Positions 21,180 through 32,864 of a DNA stretch of 64,000 nt are shown in pieces. The DNA comes from Cornus controversa (Eukaryota; Streptophyta; Magnoliopsida; Cornales; Cornaceae). Location of the stretch: positions 22,670,806-22,734,805 of the forward strand of contig CM048848.1 in the NCBI GenBank assembly GCA_026545225.1. The letters run 5' to 3'. The position numbers were made by a program, and so were the translations under genes. The notes beneath the pieces are model-generated. The model was not told where the DNA came from, ran no database searches, and saw only the letters and a program-made list of their open reading frames with translations. Within the stretch, counting starts at the first letter, position 1; every line of letters begins with the position of its first letter.

Positions 21180-22480
21180 AGCTCTAGACTCCCACTAGAT
21201 TTGCACATCCTCAATAGATTTCATAATGACATATTTCAACAATCTCCATTGGTTTAGAGGGATAATAAAATACATAACCAAATGATCTCTCAAGATACCT
21301 AATGAAATGACAAGCGACGGTGTGAGGATCAAGCTTCTTAATATCTGGATTGTACAATTTTGCCTCTACAAGACATCTCTATATATAAAAATGTCAGAGA
21401 ACTTGTTCAAAGCGTGAAGGATATTTCAGGAGCTTCTTTACATGACTATTAAGAGTATAAATAGTTGTTTTGAGAACTTATCTCAAAAACTCGAGGTAGT
21501 GAAGAATGACTCATAATGCTGCAAACAATAACCACCTAACAGGTGCAATTTATGTGTTCTATAACTCTATCTACTTAAGAGAACTAAGAGTGGTGTACTG
21601 TGGCACAATGCCCTATTCTTTGAGATAAGTACAAAAATACCATAATTCACACCCTCCTTATCCATTCTCCCATAATACTCACCACCTCAGTCCAATATTT
21701 AAAAGCTTAATCTTTCTTTTGATTCCCTTTCATTTTGTAGAACTAGCATTCATCATTCCTATGACCATGCATTTTCCTTTATCGTTGTGCTTTTCCTTTT
21801 TCTGTTTTGTTTGATTTCATTTCTTGCCGCTTATTTTTCTTTTAGAAAATATTCTTACTGCTATCACTTACGGCAAGATGAGCTAACTCAATTTTAATGC
21901 CCTTGAGTCGCTCTTCCTCAATCACACAAAGTACTAATAGCTGGTTAATATCTCAATTTTGTCTCATGTACGTGAATTATAATTCACCTTGAAAGTTTCA
22001 AAAAGACCTAAGTAGGGAATATATCACCATGTAAACTATAACTCATCATCAAACATAATTCCCTGCTCCCTTAAACCATTAACCAGCTTGCACATCTTAT
22101 AGATATGCTACCTCACTGAACCATTTCCATCATGTATGACTGAGATGAGTTGTGTTAGATGATAATACTATAGTTGCTTCTTGGTGCCATGAACTACTTC
22201 CTGATCAAATCAATAAGCTTCTTAGCGGTATCAAATACTAGAATACCACCTATAACAGTTTCACCAATAAAAACATAAATTAATCTGATAATCATGGTAT
22301 TACTTTAGTCCACTTACATGAAATAATCGTTCTGCCTCAAAAGACACTGTAGTGGGCATAGGGGGTTCTCCTTAATAAAACACAGACTCATAGTCTAAAA
22401 AACCAACATAATATCAATAATTGTCCTCTAGGCAGTATAATTTGAGTCATCCAGTGGTTTAATCCCTGTAAGCTATATCT
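21180..22480 (-). pseudogene. Copia integrase C-terminal part and gag remnants (family D)
   Basis: Minus-strand reading at 21180-21360 gives KLYNPDIKKLDP followed by a FIRYLERS-like stretch, the post-catalytic region of copia integrase. From 21480 to 21660 only scattered residues fit. At 21850-22230 the frames give a UBN2-type gag (IRDLKANGIEISDEMVALLL, a SLPSSYDHF-like motif), and at 22330-22470 the gag N-terminal DDSNYTAW-like motif. All are broken by stops. Confidence 0.6.
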
Positions 22481-23111
22481 GAATTGCGGAACCATTTATA
22501 ACCTCAATACATGTTATATTAAATAACACCACATAAACAACATATAAAATAATATGTCACAGCTTTAGGGATTATCACTTTAATTCATATTTGGAGTTTT
22601 AAACCGAATTTATCAGGGTGTTTTACTATATGCAAAACTTTCCACCCTACGGGAACAGGTAAGATATCATCTAAAAATCACCTTTGGACAGAATTTTAAA
22701 TACATTTACCTCCCAAATTTGCGATTAAATTGCACATAGACCTAGTTGATTATGCTTGAATTATTGTTAAATACTTCCACTACCTTTGGGTAAGAGGGTT
22801 ATTTAGTTCTAACCCAAACACTCTTAACTATTCTGTTCACTTAACTCACACTAAGACATTGATCACCTTTGGGCAGAACTAATGTCCTAAAATAGATAAG
22901 TGCACTTTGAGACCTAATAAAACTAATGTCTTAAAATTTCAAAAATAATAACCTCCATGAACGTGTCACCTTTGGGTAGGCATCACCCACTTTAGATATC
23001 ACCTTGAAACGGTCAATTTACCGGTCCTCCTAAACCCCAAGGAAAGACCTAAACTTTAAAATTTCATTTTATTTGGGTTCATAATTTTTTTTATTGCACA
23101 TAAATCAAACC

Positions 23112-23143
<32 letters not shown>

Positions 23144-23307
23144 GGAACACATAAACATGGACTAAATATAACTGAAAAATAAATAGAAAACCAACAAGCT
23201 TATGTTCATTAAAGGGTAGAAGCCCTAATTAGCAAAATTCCCTAATTTAGTGAACTCTAAACCGAAGTTGGAGCTAAGTAGAACAAACCCATAATCTGTA
23301 ATTGACA

Positions 23308-23940
23308 AAATCCAGAAATTTATGGAACCTCAAACCCTAATTGGACATAATTATACCTCATTGGACTGAAACCCCATATTAATTGAAATCAGAAGCCCTA
23401 ATTGGCAACTTACCCAAATTGATTATAAACGAGATAGGTTTACAGAAGAGAGCACTACACAGCACATTCCTGAATAAAGGCATAAACCATAAGCACCATA
23501 ATAGCACCAAACAAGAAGGGCCCAAGGAAGTTAAAATCGTGGCCTCTTCTTACTGCCCAAAATGTGTACACATTAAGACTCACAACCACCACAGTTGTTA
23601 AGATCACAAATTCCAAAATGACCTTCCTGCGCAATCCATTAAAGTAATTATATGATAAATCTTTGGAGCTCAAGAAATTAACCAACATTTACAACTCAAC
23701 CAGATGGATGCTATACAAATTCATTCAGACAAGAATTCAAGAATGAAAGATTTAGAGTGCTTACCACTGGTAAAAGCACATGTCAATCCAACCACAAAAG
23801 CAAGATAAACAGTGAACATAAATCTAGAAATTTATGGAACCCCAAACCCTAATTGGACATAATTAGACCTAATTGGACTGAAACCCCATATGAATTGAAA
23901 TTAGAAGCTCTAATTGGCAACTTACCCAAATTGATTGACC
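23308..23940. repeat. ~115-bp direct repeats flanking the captured gene fragment
   Basis: Copies at about 23308-23424 and 23818-23936 share AGAAATTTATGGAACC, CAAACCCTAATTGGACATAA and GGCAACTTACCCAAATTGAT with about 8% differences. The captured fragment lies exactly between them. Confidence 0.85.
23470..23822 (-). pseudogene. Captured fragment of a LIFEGUARD / BAX inhibitor-1-like gene (two exons and intron)
   Basis: On the minus strand, 23822-23765 reads an exon end with LAFVVGLTCAFTSG, followed by a GTAAGC donor. A 138-bp intron ends in GCGCAG, and 23626-23470 encodes KVILEFVILTTVVVVSLNVY, a RRGHDFNFLGPFLFGA motif and FIQ. These are transmembrane segments of the BI-1/LFG family, ER or Golgi proteins that suppress cell death. 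Just after FIQ comes GAATGT where a GTATGT donor would be expected. The rest of the gene is missing and the first exon starts in mid-helix. Keeping the intron means DNA, not mRNA, was captured. Joining phase at the intron looks off by a base, so it is a dead copy. Confidence 0.8.
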
Positions 23941-25039
23941 CCCAAACCCTACTTAGACCTAATTATAACCCCAATTCCTAATTAGATGTAATATAAAATA
24001 AAAAAATATGATACCAAATGTCAAATTAATGATCTGTATTGCAAAGAAACCTTAAACCAAAATTATTGTACCTTCAGCTTGTGGATTTGGCGAATAAATC
24101 TAGTATTGAACGAGCTGGTGGATTCGGAGAAGAGAAGCAAGTGTTGAATGAAAGAAGCTAACAGATCAATTCGGTGAGCATAATAAATCTACCATTGAAG
24201 GAGTGGAGCATGAGATTGATTCATGGTTGGGCTTGTGGATCGACTTGCTTCGCCTTCGGAAGGGCTTGTGGATCGACTTGCTTCGCCTATGGATACAATC
24301 AAAGCAAGGCTAACTTCGAAGCACATGCAACTTCAAGAAGTGACAAGAACTAACGACCTTGTCTGGATCTGATGAGCGATGAAGGAGTTGAATGAAAGAG
24401 GCTAGACATCTAGATCTGATGAGTTGGCGATAATGGAAAAGAGAGATAGTAGATGATGAAGTATTGATATCTGTGTGTGATTATAGATCGATGGAGAGTC
24501 TAAAAATGGTCAAAACCGCGTATATAGGTGTTTTGGCAAAATAAATTTACTGTTTGCAATCCCACCAAAGTGTTAAACATAGGCACTATAATTTTTGGAA
24601 CTTTTTGGGACGGTCCAAAATTACCATCTCTAATAAGTAAGATTATTAGGGACAGTTTTGGGACTTTTTGGGACGGTCCAAAATTACTGTCTCCAATAAG
24701 TAGGATTATTAGTGACGATTTTTTAGACTGTCACTAAAGGACTGTTCCTAAAAAGCCTAGTGTGCCCAAACCTTAAAGTCATTACTGACGGTCCAAGTGT
24801 ACCGTGCCTAAAAATAAGAGTATTAGCGATGGTTTTTTGGGCTGTCCCTAAAGGACTATCCATTAGTGACGGTCCAAGTGCACCGTGCCTAAAAATAGGA
24901 GTATTAGCGATAATTTTTTGGATGACTGTCTATTAGTGACAGTCCAAGTTTACAGTGCCTAAAAATAGGAGTATTAGCGATGGTTTTTTGGACTGTCACT
25001 AAAGGACTGTCTCTAAAAAACATATTTCTTGTAGTGTCA

Positions 25040-25965
25040 CCCATATCTTTCGGAACATTTTTTACTAGGGATCGATGAACCCTTCTTCCGGTGAAACTAC
25101 TTTCTTGAAAGGTTCCACTGCTGCGGTTTTATCACATTGATCTTTCATGGACATCTCCAAGTTAAAACGAGTTAGGAAAGACTTCAACGTCTCCTCTTTG
25201 GCTTTTCTCATGGTGAACAATGAAGAGATCGTCCTTTTGCATTCCTGGTTTCCTGTATATTGGGCTACGAACAGATCACTCAGTTTATCAAAGTTTGGTA
25301 TTGAACGGGATCGCTGCTGCTTGAACCAGAGCAGCACTGCCCAGATAGGCTAGACAGGAAGATCTTGCACATAAGTGCATCATTCTCAATGTCCAGCATC
25401 ATCTTGTGCTGGTACTGGTAGATATGCTTTATCGGGTCTATTTTTTCATCGAAGGTAGCGAATGTCGGTAGCATGAACCTCCTCGGCCTTTCGGTTCTGA
25501 CTATATCCTCGATGAAGGGGGATTCAGTCAATTAGATGGTGGCGAGCGATCGGTTGGCTGGATAGCATGATTTGTCGCCCTTTGGTGCATCGATCTTCTA
25601 TTGTATTTGGATTCTCCATTTAGGGAGGCCCTATGGGGGATTGATTTCATCCTCACTAGGCTGATCGGGGTGATGCTATCTATTACCGGATCGGTTATGA
25701 TGTGAGGTACTCAAAGAGCGGTTGCTCTAGACGGCCCTTTAGTTCCGTTGTTGCCCAGGGTTTCTTGCGCTTTCAACGCGTTCCACCCTGGCCTGCAAAT
25801 CTACGATCTATTGACGTAGGGCATCGTTCTGTTGGGTTAACTACTAAATGCTAAGATGTGCCAGCTGATCTCGAGCATCTACTATATGTGTGGCACCCTC
25901 CTTTGGTTCCTTGGGGGTTAACCCAACTCTGTTGCATTGTAAGTATTTCTCCTCGTATCCACCAT
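25040..25965 (-). pseudogene. Gypsy gag, frameshifted and truncated by a CACTA insertion
   Basis: The start codon is at 25965 (MVDTRRNTYNATELG), followed almost at once by a stop and frame changes. The recognisable capsid part is SPFIEDIVRTERPRRF, then the TFDEKIDPIKHIYQYQHKM stretch at 25531-25350. After a frameshift near 25335 come LLWFKQQRSRSIPNF and TLKSFLTRFNLEM at 25330-25065. These match the retrotransposon-gag domain of Tat-type gypsy elements. The reading runs into the CACTA end after KNVPKDMG. Confidence 0.75.
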
Positions 25966-26026
25966 AGTTACAAGTTTTTTTTTATTCTGGAAAATGACTA
26001 AATGCTTTGCACAAACGGCGCCAAAG

Positions 26027-26432
26027 TGTACGTACAAAAAATTGTTCAATTGATTATTGTTAAACAACTCAATGCATACACCCAAAAGTAATGAACACAA
26101 CGTCTTGAGAAAGAAGAAAAAATCTTGTGAGAGGTGGATTCGAGGATCTTTTTCATGAATATTTATACAAGTTGAAATTTGAATCTTTTTAGGACTTGAA
26201 TTTCCTCGTTTATAGCTAACTTTTCTCTCAAGGAGTTTGGATTCTTTTTGAGTTGTAAGTCTGCTTTTCATTTGGGCTTTCTAGCCTTGGGGCAGGGTGA
26301 CTAGGCCCTTCATAACTATCGACCCAGCCCATTTGGGCTTTTTGCTGATACATGGGCTCAAGCTGACGTGGGCCTGGTTTATTTTTTGTATCAGTTCAGC
26401 CTATTGAACCGAGTGATAATTTAGCCCCTACA
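26027..26432 (-). repeat. 5' LTR of the Tat-like gypsy element
   Basis: TGTACGTACAAAAAATTG at the inner edge and TTTAGCCCCTACA at the outer edge give TGTA/TACA ends. The length is 406 bp. No partner LTR is in the window. Confidence 0.7.
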
Positions 26433-26601
26433 AGATTCTTGTGTAATTACATTTCTATCCTTACCAAATCACATAAATGAATTATTCTTATATACATATT
26501 AAACACACTGACCCATAATGGCCATTAATGAAAGGAAACACAGTGTTAGAAAAATACAAACTCTAATAAAGGTCAATGTAATTTTATAAATAAGAGGAGA
26601 G

Positions 26602-27784
26602 TGTGAGATATATAATTGTAATTGGCAAATTTCGATGTCAAAACTTGTTGATCGAGTTGTAATTTTTGTTTAAATTTGTGTCTCAATCTTCGGAGCTGAA
26701 CGGAAGGTGTCTCGATACTGTGGATTTGATGAGGACATCACTTAGAATAGGTATGTGAGTGAGGACACTATCTTTTGAAGTTTGGTGGGCTTATGAGGAC
26801 CGGTCCAACTTGTCTCGGCACTTTCAAAATTCAACATGTCTGAAAAGGCCCACCGATCGCTAAAATTTAGGACCGGTCTGAATTTTCTTAGGACTTGGGA
26901 AATTCTAAGTGTCTACAAAAGTCGCACTGGTCCCCAATTTTCAGGACCGGTCTGACTTAGCTGATGCGCGCATAAATTTCCTTTTTGATCCGAATTGCTT
27001 TCCTAGTCAACCCAAACTTCTCTAAAACTTTTCTTAGGTGTTTTAAACTTGTTTTCCAAGTAGACTAAGGATTCTAAACCTTATAAATACCTCTTTATAC
27101 TTCAATAATTGTTAAAGACAGAAATATATTTTTGAGAGTTAAAAGAGGAATTTATGAGAGAAAATCTTCATTGATTTTATTTTTGAGAGCACACACACGC
27201 GGAGTGTTTAAGTTGTGATGTTCTTCTTCATTTGATCAATGGAATATTCAAGGCATCATCAATCTACACAGTTGATCAAAAGCAGTAGAGGTGGTTCTTT
27301 GAAATTACAAGATTTTATTTGAAGAGGAAAAAAAACGATCACTACGAAGGGAACGAAATACTTGCTGAGTATTTTTGTTCACTTAGCTACCTTTTTGGAA
27401 GAATTGTGATGTGATCAGAAAGTCTGCAGTAGTTGGACATGTTGTCGCAATTATAAACCTGAGGTGTTCCGCATTAAGTTCTTGTTAGAGTGGAGTGGGT
27501 GTGAGTCTGGAACATAGTCTGGTGTACTTTGCCTCGAGATAGTGAATTGGTTTCTCTGGGGTTTTCTACCTCACCCTCGTGGTTTTTCCCGACTTGGGTT
27601 TCCACGTAAAATTTCTGGTGTCATCTTTAACTTTTTCTTACTTGTTCTATTTATTTTGTGATTGGTTTGGATGCTTATTTGGGCATAAAAATTGGGCAAG
27701 ATGACCTATTCACCCCCCTCTAGGTTTAAGGATTAACATCTCACTCTAAATTAATTGAACCATTTTCGCACTACATAACTCACA
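26602..27784 (+). repeat. 5' LTR, copia family A
   Basis: It starts TGTGAGATATATAATTG, ends CATAACTCACA, and is 1183 bp long. It contains repeated phrases with GGACCGGTC(T/C)GA. The primer site begins two bases after it. Confidence 0.85.
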
Positions 27785-27865
27785 TTTGGTATCAGAGCGG
27801 GTTGCTCAATTCTGAGTTAGATTTTGTTTGGTTAATTTAGTTGTCAATTTCATGATGTCTATGTT

Positions 27866-30800
27866 GTGTCTTTTGATAATGAAATTATTTTACCCCAATT
27901 TTATGATTCTATAACTGGGATGCATCTTGAGTGGTCTAAGCTAAAAAGGGATTATGAAAATTTGATGGAGAATTTGAAACTTGCTGAACTTGATAGAGAT
28001 ATTTATAAATTGGAAGTTTTTGTCACCAACAAAAATTTAGAGAAACTTAGACATGAAAAGATGAATCTTTTGGGTAAAGTTGAATTTCTGGAACAGGAAG
28101 TTAAATAGATTAAATGGTTTAATAATTCACTTGAGCATAAGATTGATAACTTGAATTGTGAACTTGTTAAATCTAATCAGTCTTTCCAAAAATTTAACTC
28201 TGACACTTGCAAATTTGGTAAGTTGGATTTTTCTAAAAACTTGATTAACAAAGAAGAATTGGTTCCAAATTCAAAGGAATTTTCACTTTTAAAATCAAAA
28301 GAGATTTGTGTGAAAGTTGAGACTAAGCCTTCTATTATTACTTATGCTCTAAAACCTGCTCCAACATGCCATTTTTGTGGAGAAATAGGTCATATCAAAT
28401 ACAAGTGTCAGAAGAGAAAATTTGAACTGAAAAAGCATAAAAACTTAGATAGTTCAAGGGTTTTGCTTAATGAGATGAAAGAACTTAAAAAGAAGCAACA
28501 TAAGTTGAAAGAGAAATTTGATAAATTGAATTGTTTTAATTCTGTTCTAGATTCCCATAAAGGCAATGATCAGAAAAACCCCCCTGAGACTGAAAATTCT
28601 GATTCTAAAATAGTTAGGAAATTATTTGATCATAAATCTAAAATTGTTTGGGTGAAAAAGTATAATTTGAAATGTTTTGTCATGCACACTGCATTTTGAG
28701 CACTTGGTCCTACAGGTTGGTATTTTGATAGTGGTTGCTGTAGGCATATGACTAGGGATAGAACATTGTTTACCACCTTTAAGGATTATATTGGTAGGAC
28801 TGTTACCTTTGGTGATGGCAATGCATCTAAAGTAAGTGGTAAAGGTAAAATTAATTTTCTTGCTTTTGGTGAATTGAAAAATATTCTTTATGTTAAAGGT
28901 TTAGCTGCAAACTTGTTGAGTATCAGTCAGATATGTGATAGTGGTTTTCAAGTTAATTTTACTCAACATGGATGTTTTGTAACTAATGAGCAGGGTGATT
29001 ATATTTTGAAAGGATCTAGAACTCTTAAAAATTATTATGGGATATTTTCAGATCCTTCACATATGTGTTTTTCTACTGTGCCTAATGAAGCTATTTTGTG
29101 GCATAGGAGGCTTGGTCATGTGACTTACAATGATTTGGTAAGTTTGTTTAATCATGAACGAGTTCAAGGTTTGACTAAATTGAAAAGGCCAACAGATGAG
29201 GTATGTGGACCATGTCAATTAGGTAAGCAAACTAGAGTGTTAGACAAGAGATTTAAGTAGCAAGTCACTTCTAGACCATTGGAACTGATTCATATAGATT
29301 TAATGGGTCCAATAAGAACTTAAAGCATAAGTGGTAAAAAGTATATGCTTGTAATGGTTGATGATTTTTCTAGAGTTACTTTTATTGCCTTCTTAAGAGA
29401 AAAATCTGATGCTTTTGTGTTCTTCAGGTCAATTTGTCAAAGAATTCAAAATGAGAAAGAATATGCAATAACTTGTGTTAGGAGTGATAGATGAGGTGAG
29501 TTTGAACCTAGACCTTATATTGAGTATTGTGATAATCTTGGCATAAGTCATGAATTTTCTGCACCTAAAACATCTCAGTAGAATGGTGTGGTTGAAAGAA
29601 AGAATTGGACAATTGCAGATATGGCACGTACTATGCTTTATGAGAGTAAGTTAGCTAAACATTTTTGGGCTGAAGCTGTTAGTACTACTTGTCATATTTT
29701 AAACAAGGTGTACCTTAGGCCTGGAACTAAAAAAACTGTGAATGAATTGTGGTATGGAAAGACGCCCAACATTAAACACTTTAGAGTCTTTGGGAGTAAA
29801 TGCTATATCTTTAGAGATAGGGAGAATTTAGAAAAATCTGACTCTAGAAGTGATGAAGGATACTTTTTGGGGTATGCATTGAATAGTAGGGCGTATAAGG
29901 TGTATAATCATCGAACTAATATTGTAATAGAGTCTATTAATGTTGTGATTGATGACTCGAAGCCTAAGGAGATACATAATCAACTTGAGGAATAAGAATG
30001 TATAAACACCTTAGGGTTACCTGAGAGTGAACGTAGTAAGAGAGAGGTTGAGAAAGAAAGTGTGAGGAAAAGACTGAAGATATAGATAAACATGTAGGTG
30101 GTGATGAATTTGTGGAAGAAATTGATGATACACATGCACCTATAGAAAATCCTACATATGAGGAAGTCCCAATGTCTAGCAGTTCTAAAGTTTGAAGTAG
30201 CCATCCATTGACCAATGTGATAGGGCCATCGAATGAGAGAAATAATAGGAGTAGAGTCCGAGATAGTATAGGACACTCATGTCATATGGCTCAGTTTGAA
30301 CCTAAGAATGTTGATGAAGTTCTTCAAAGTTCTGATTGGCTTGTAGCTATGGAAGAAGAGTTGAATCAATTTGTGAAAAATGATATTTGGGAGTTAGTGC
30401 CTCAACCTAGGGATGTGAACATCATAGGAACTAAATGAATTTTCAAAAATAAACTTGATGATAATGGGATTGTAATGAGAAATAAAGCTAGGTTAGTTGC
30501 ACAAGGATATACTCAAGTTGAAGGAATTGACTTTGATGAAACTTTTATACCAGTTGCTAGACTTGAGTCTATTCGTCTTCTTCTCGCTCTTGCATGTCAC
30601 TTTAAATTTAAATTGTTTCAAATGGATGTTAAAAGTGCTTTTCTAAATGGTATTTTGCAAGAAGAAGTGTATGTAGCTCAACCTAAGGGTTTTGTTGATC
30701 CACATAATCCTGATCATGTTTCTCATTTGAAAAATGCTCTTTATGGCTTGAAACTAGTCCTAGAGCATGGTATGAAAAATTGACTTCTTATTTATTGCAT

Positions 30801-31822
30801 AAGGGCTTTAGGAGAGGGGAGCTGATAAAACTTTGTTCATAATCAGGAAAGGGAATAACTTTCTTCTTGCTCAAATCTATGTGGATGATATTGTTTTTGG
30901 TTCTATTTTTGATAACCTTGTTCATGAATTTACTAAAGAGATAAGTAATACCTTTGAAATGAGCATGTTGGTGAACTAACATTTTTCTTAGACTCTAGGA
31001 GAAGCAATTTGATGATAAAATTTTTATATCTCAAACTAAGTATGCAAATGAGTTAGTCAAGAAATTTGGTTTGGAAGGATCTAAACATGTGCAAACTCCT
31101 ATGAATATTTCTTCTAAGTTGGAAAAGAACTCTAATTCTAATAGAGTTGATCCTTCATTATATAGGAGTATGATTGGCAACCTATTGTATTTGACAGCAA
31201 GTAGGCCTGACATTGCATTTAGTGTAGGAGTATGTGCTAGGTATCAAGCTGATCATAGAGAACAATATCTCATTGCAGTTAAGCGCATTATTCAATATAT
31301 CAACAGCTCTTTGAATTGTGGATTGCATTTTTCTATAAAGTCTAATTTTGAGATTGCAGGTTACACTGGTGCTGATTGGACTGGTAACAAGGATGATAGG
31401 AAAAGTACTTTAGGTGGTTGTTTCTATGTTGGTACTAATCTTGTTTCATGGTATAGCAAGAAGGAAAATTGTGTTTCCTTATCATCATGTGAAGCTGAAT
31501 ATATTGCTCTGCTGGAAGTTGTTGCACACAACTACTTTGGATGAAGCAGATGCTATTGGATTATAGAATTAAACAAGGTACAATGTTTATCTTTTGTGAT
31601 AACAATAGTATAATTAATATCTCAAAGAATCCAGTTTTGTATTCTAGGACAAAATACATTGACATTCGACATCATTTTATTCGGGAATTAGTTGAACAAA
31701 ATATCGTGTCTTTGGTGAAAGTGCATACTGATCATAATCTATCCGATATTCTCACAAAGCCTTTAGCTGCTTCTAGGTTTCATCGCCTTAGGAAATCTAT
31801 AGGCATTTGTTGTTTTCATTAG
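27866..31822 (+). pseudogene. Gag-pol of copia family A (gag C-part, PR, IN, RT, RNase H), many stops
   Basis: Frame 0 covers 27866-29995. It includes a coiled-coil gag part (27866-28108), a CCHC knuckle CHFCGEIGHIKYKC (about 28367-28410), the protease with an intact active site YFDSG (about 28720), a GAG-pre-integrase HRRLGH motif and HNH-type CGPC zinc ligands (29100-29240), and integrase with the NGVVERKN motif (about 29585). In-frame stops occur at 28106, 28697 and 29258 and repeatedly to 29580. After a frameshift near 30000-30200, RT follows with [12 protein letters not shown] (about 30620) and the catalytic YVDDI (about 30876). After another shift come RNase H and DILTKPL near the end (31071-31822). 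It cannot make a working polyprotein. Before 27866 only 70 bp separate it from the primer site, so the capsid-coding N-terminus is deleted. Confidence 0.88.
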
Positions 31823-32850
31823 ATTGCATAGCATTGACATAATCTAGAAAGGAACTTCATATTCATCTTATGAGTCAAGATTATGCATTGAACCTTATAG
31901 TTTAGATTTTATTTTTATTTATTTTTTGTTAAGCAAATCATATCAGAATGAGTATGTTTGAACACAAGAAAATTAATGACACATAGATTACATGTGTATG
32001 ACATACTATGGCTAAGAGTTGAAAATTTGGTTTTGCTTATTTCGTTTAGTAGATGAATCATGATGAGTACATTTATTGAATTATTTTTATGTCATTGTTT
32101 TGGTCAAAGATAGTGTTGATGTGATAGAGCATTATCTTGGGAATTGAATGTTCAATATTGTGCTGAAGACCAAAATGAGTGATGAGTGAAAAAAAATATA
32201 TATATATCAACAGCTAGAAAAGAAAAGTAAAAGGAAAAAAAATAAAAAATTGTTGTTGAGCATATTCTTATGGAAAAGACTATCTTCGGGATTTGTTCGA
32301 AATTACCACTACAATATAAATCTTCAATGAGATATCTTTCAAAAAAGAGTTGTTTTGAGGAAATAGTTAGCTGCCCGTAAGAGTGAAAGCCACCAAATAT
32401 GTATGTGTGAGGAACAATAAAAGAGAATTTGAAAATTTGTCAATTTGTGACAAAAAGGGAGAGAGATTTTGGGCATGTATTAGAGAGACTTTGTGACTTT
32501 CAGGGGGAGAGTTGTCTAGTCATTTATCATTAAAAGGGAGTTGAGTTGTTTGAAGGAAAGCATTACATATGCATTGGCATTACATGTTTAGTTTTATTCT
32601 TGCGTATGATTATGCTTATTTATTCTTACTAAGCTTTCATGAAGGTATCTTTGAGTGTTATTTTGTAGAGTATCGAGGTTCATCATATTTGTGCTGAATA
32701 TAGGTTTTCTTCATATTTGCCACAAGCTCAAGATCAGAGTGACTGCTTAGTTTGGTTCTGTTGTGTTTTTATTTTTGACAACATTGTGATTTATCTTTTC
32801 TGTTGTGGGGTAGATTACATATTATCTAGGTTAGTTTTGTCATGAAATTG
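31823..32850 (+). other. 3' noncoding region of copia family A
   Basis: One kilobase between the RNase H end and the polypurine tract, AT-rich with GAGAGAGATTTTGGGC and AAAAGGGAGTTGAG-like purine runs. I see no ORF. An env-like gene, which some SIRE elements have here, is not visible. Confidence 0.6.
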
Positions 32851-32864
32851 CCAAAAGGGAAGAT

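Larger units (their letters stand above)
17910..23060 (-). mobile_element. Decayed Ty1/copia element ('family D')
   Basis: On the minus strand remnants appear in the order leader, gag, integrase, reverse transcriptase, RNase H, 3' noncoding region, polypurine tract and 3' LTR, the copia order. Every domain has stops and frameshifts. The 5' LTR at the high-coordinate end is not found, so that end (about 23060) is approximate. A TRIM-like solo LTR at 20700 and foreign DNA at about 19765-20310 interrupt it. The leader at 22500-23060 repeats the phrase CACCTTTGGG(C/T)AG several times. Confidence 0.7.
23308..25036. mobile_element. CACTA transposon, right part, carrying a host gene fragment
   Basis: The right end reads TTTCTTGTAGTG (25025-25036), the reverse complement of a CACTACAAGAAA terminus. 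The last 450 bp contain at least five subterminal repeats built on GTGACGGTCCAAGTG and AGTATTAGCGATGG. Outside lies TCA, then the gag of a gypsy element, so the CACTA element jumped into that gag. No matching left terminus was found; 23308 is only the start of the flanking direct repeat. No transposase is seen, so the element is non-autonomous or truncated. Confidence 0.65.
25037..26432 (-). mobile_element. Ty3/gypsy element (Tat-like), 5' LTR and truncated gag
   Basis: On the minus strand: a 406-bp LTR (26432-26027, outer end TGTAGGGGC, inner end TACGTACA), a primer site TGGCGCCGTTTGT at 26023-26011, then gag. The element stops where the CACTA right end begins at 25036, and the continuation of gag is not seen on its far side. 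The 5 bp outside the LTR (26433-26437) is AGATT. Confidence 0.75.

Noticed and set aside
22850..22875. TCA followed by CACTAAGACATTG as a possible left end of the CACTA element ending at 25036
   Set aside because: The three-base flank matches, but the terminus differs from CACTACAAGAAA and no subterminal repeats follow; it also lies within sequence that fits the copia D leader.
24584..24600. CACTATAATTTTTGG as the left end of a short CACTA element with the 25036 end
   Set aside because: The 3-bp flanks (AGG and TCA) do not match and the motif lies in the middle of the subterminal repeat zone.
31823..32850. Possible env-like gene after RNase H in the SIRE-like element
   Set aside because: No open frame of useful length and no signal or transmembrane pattern on the plus strand.
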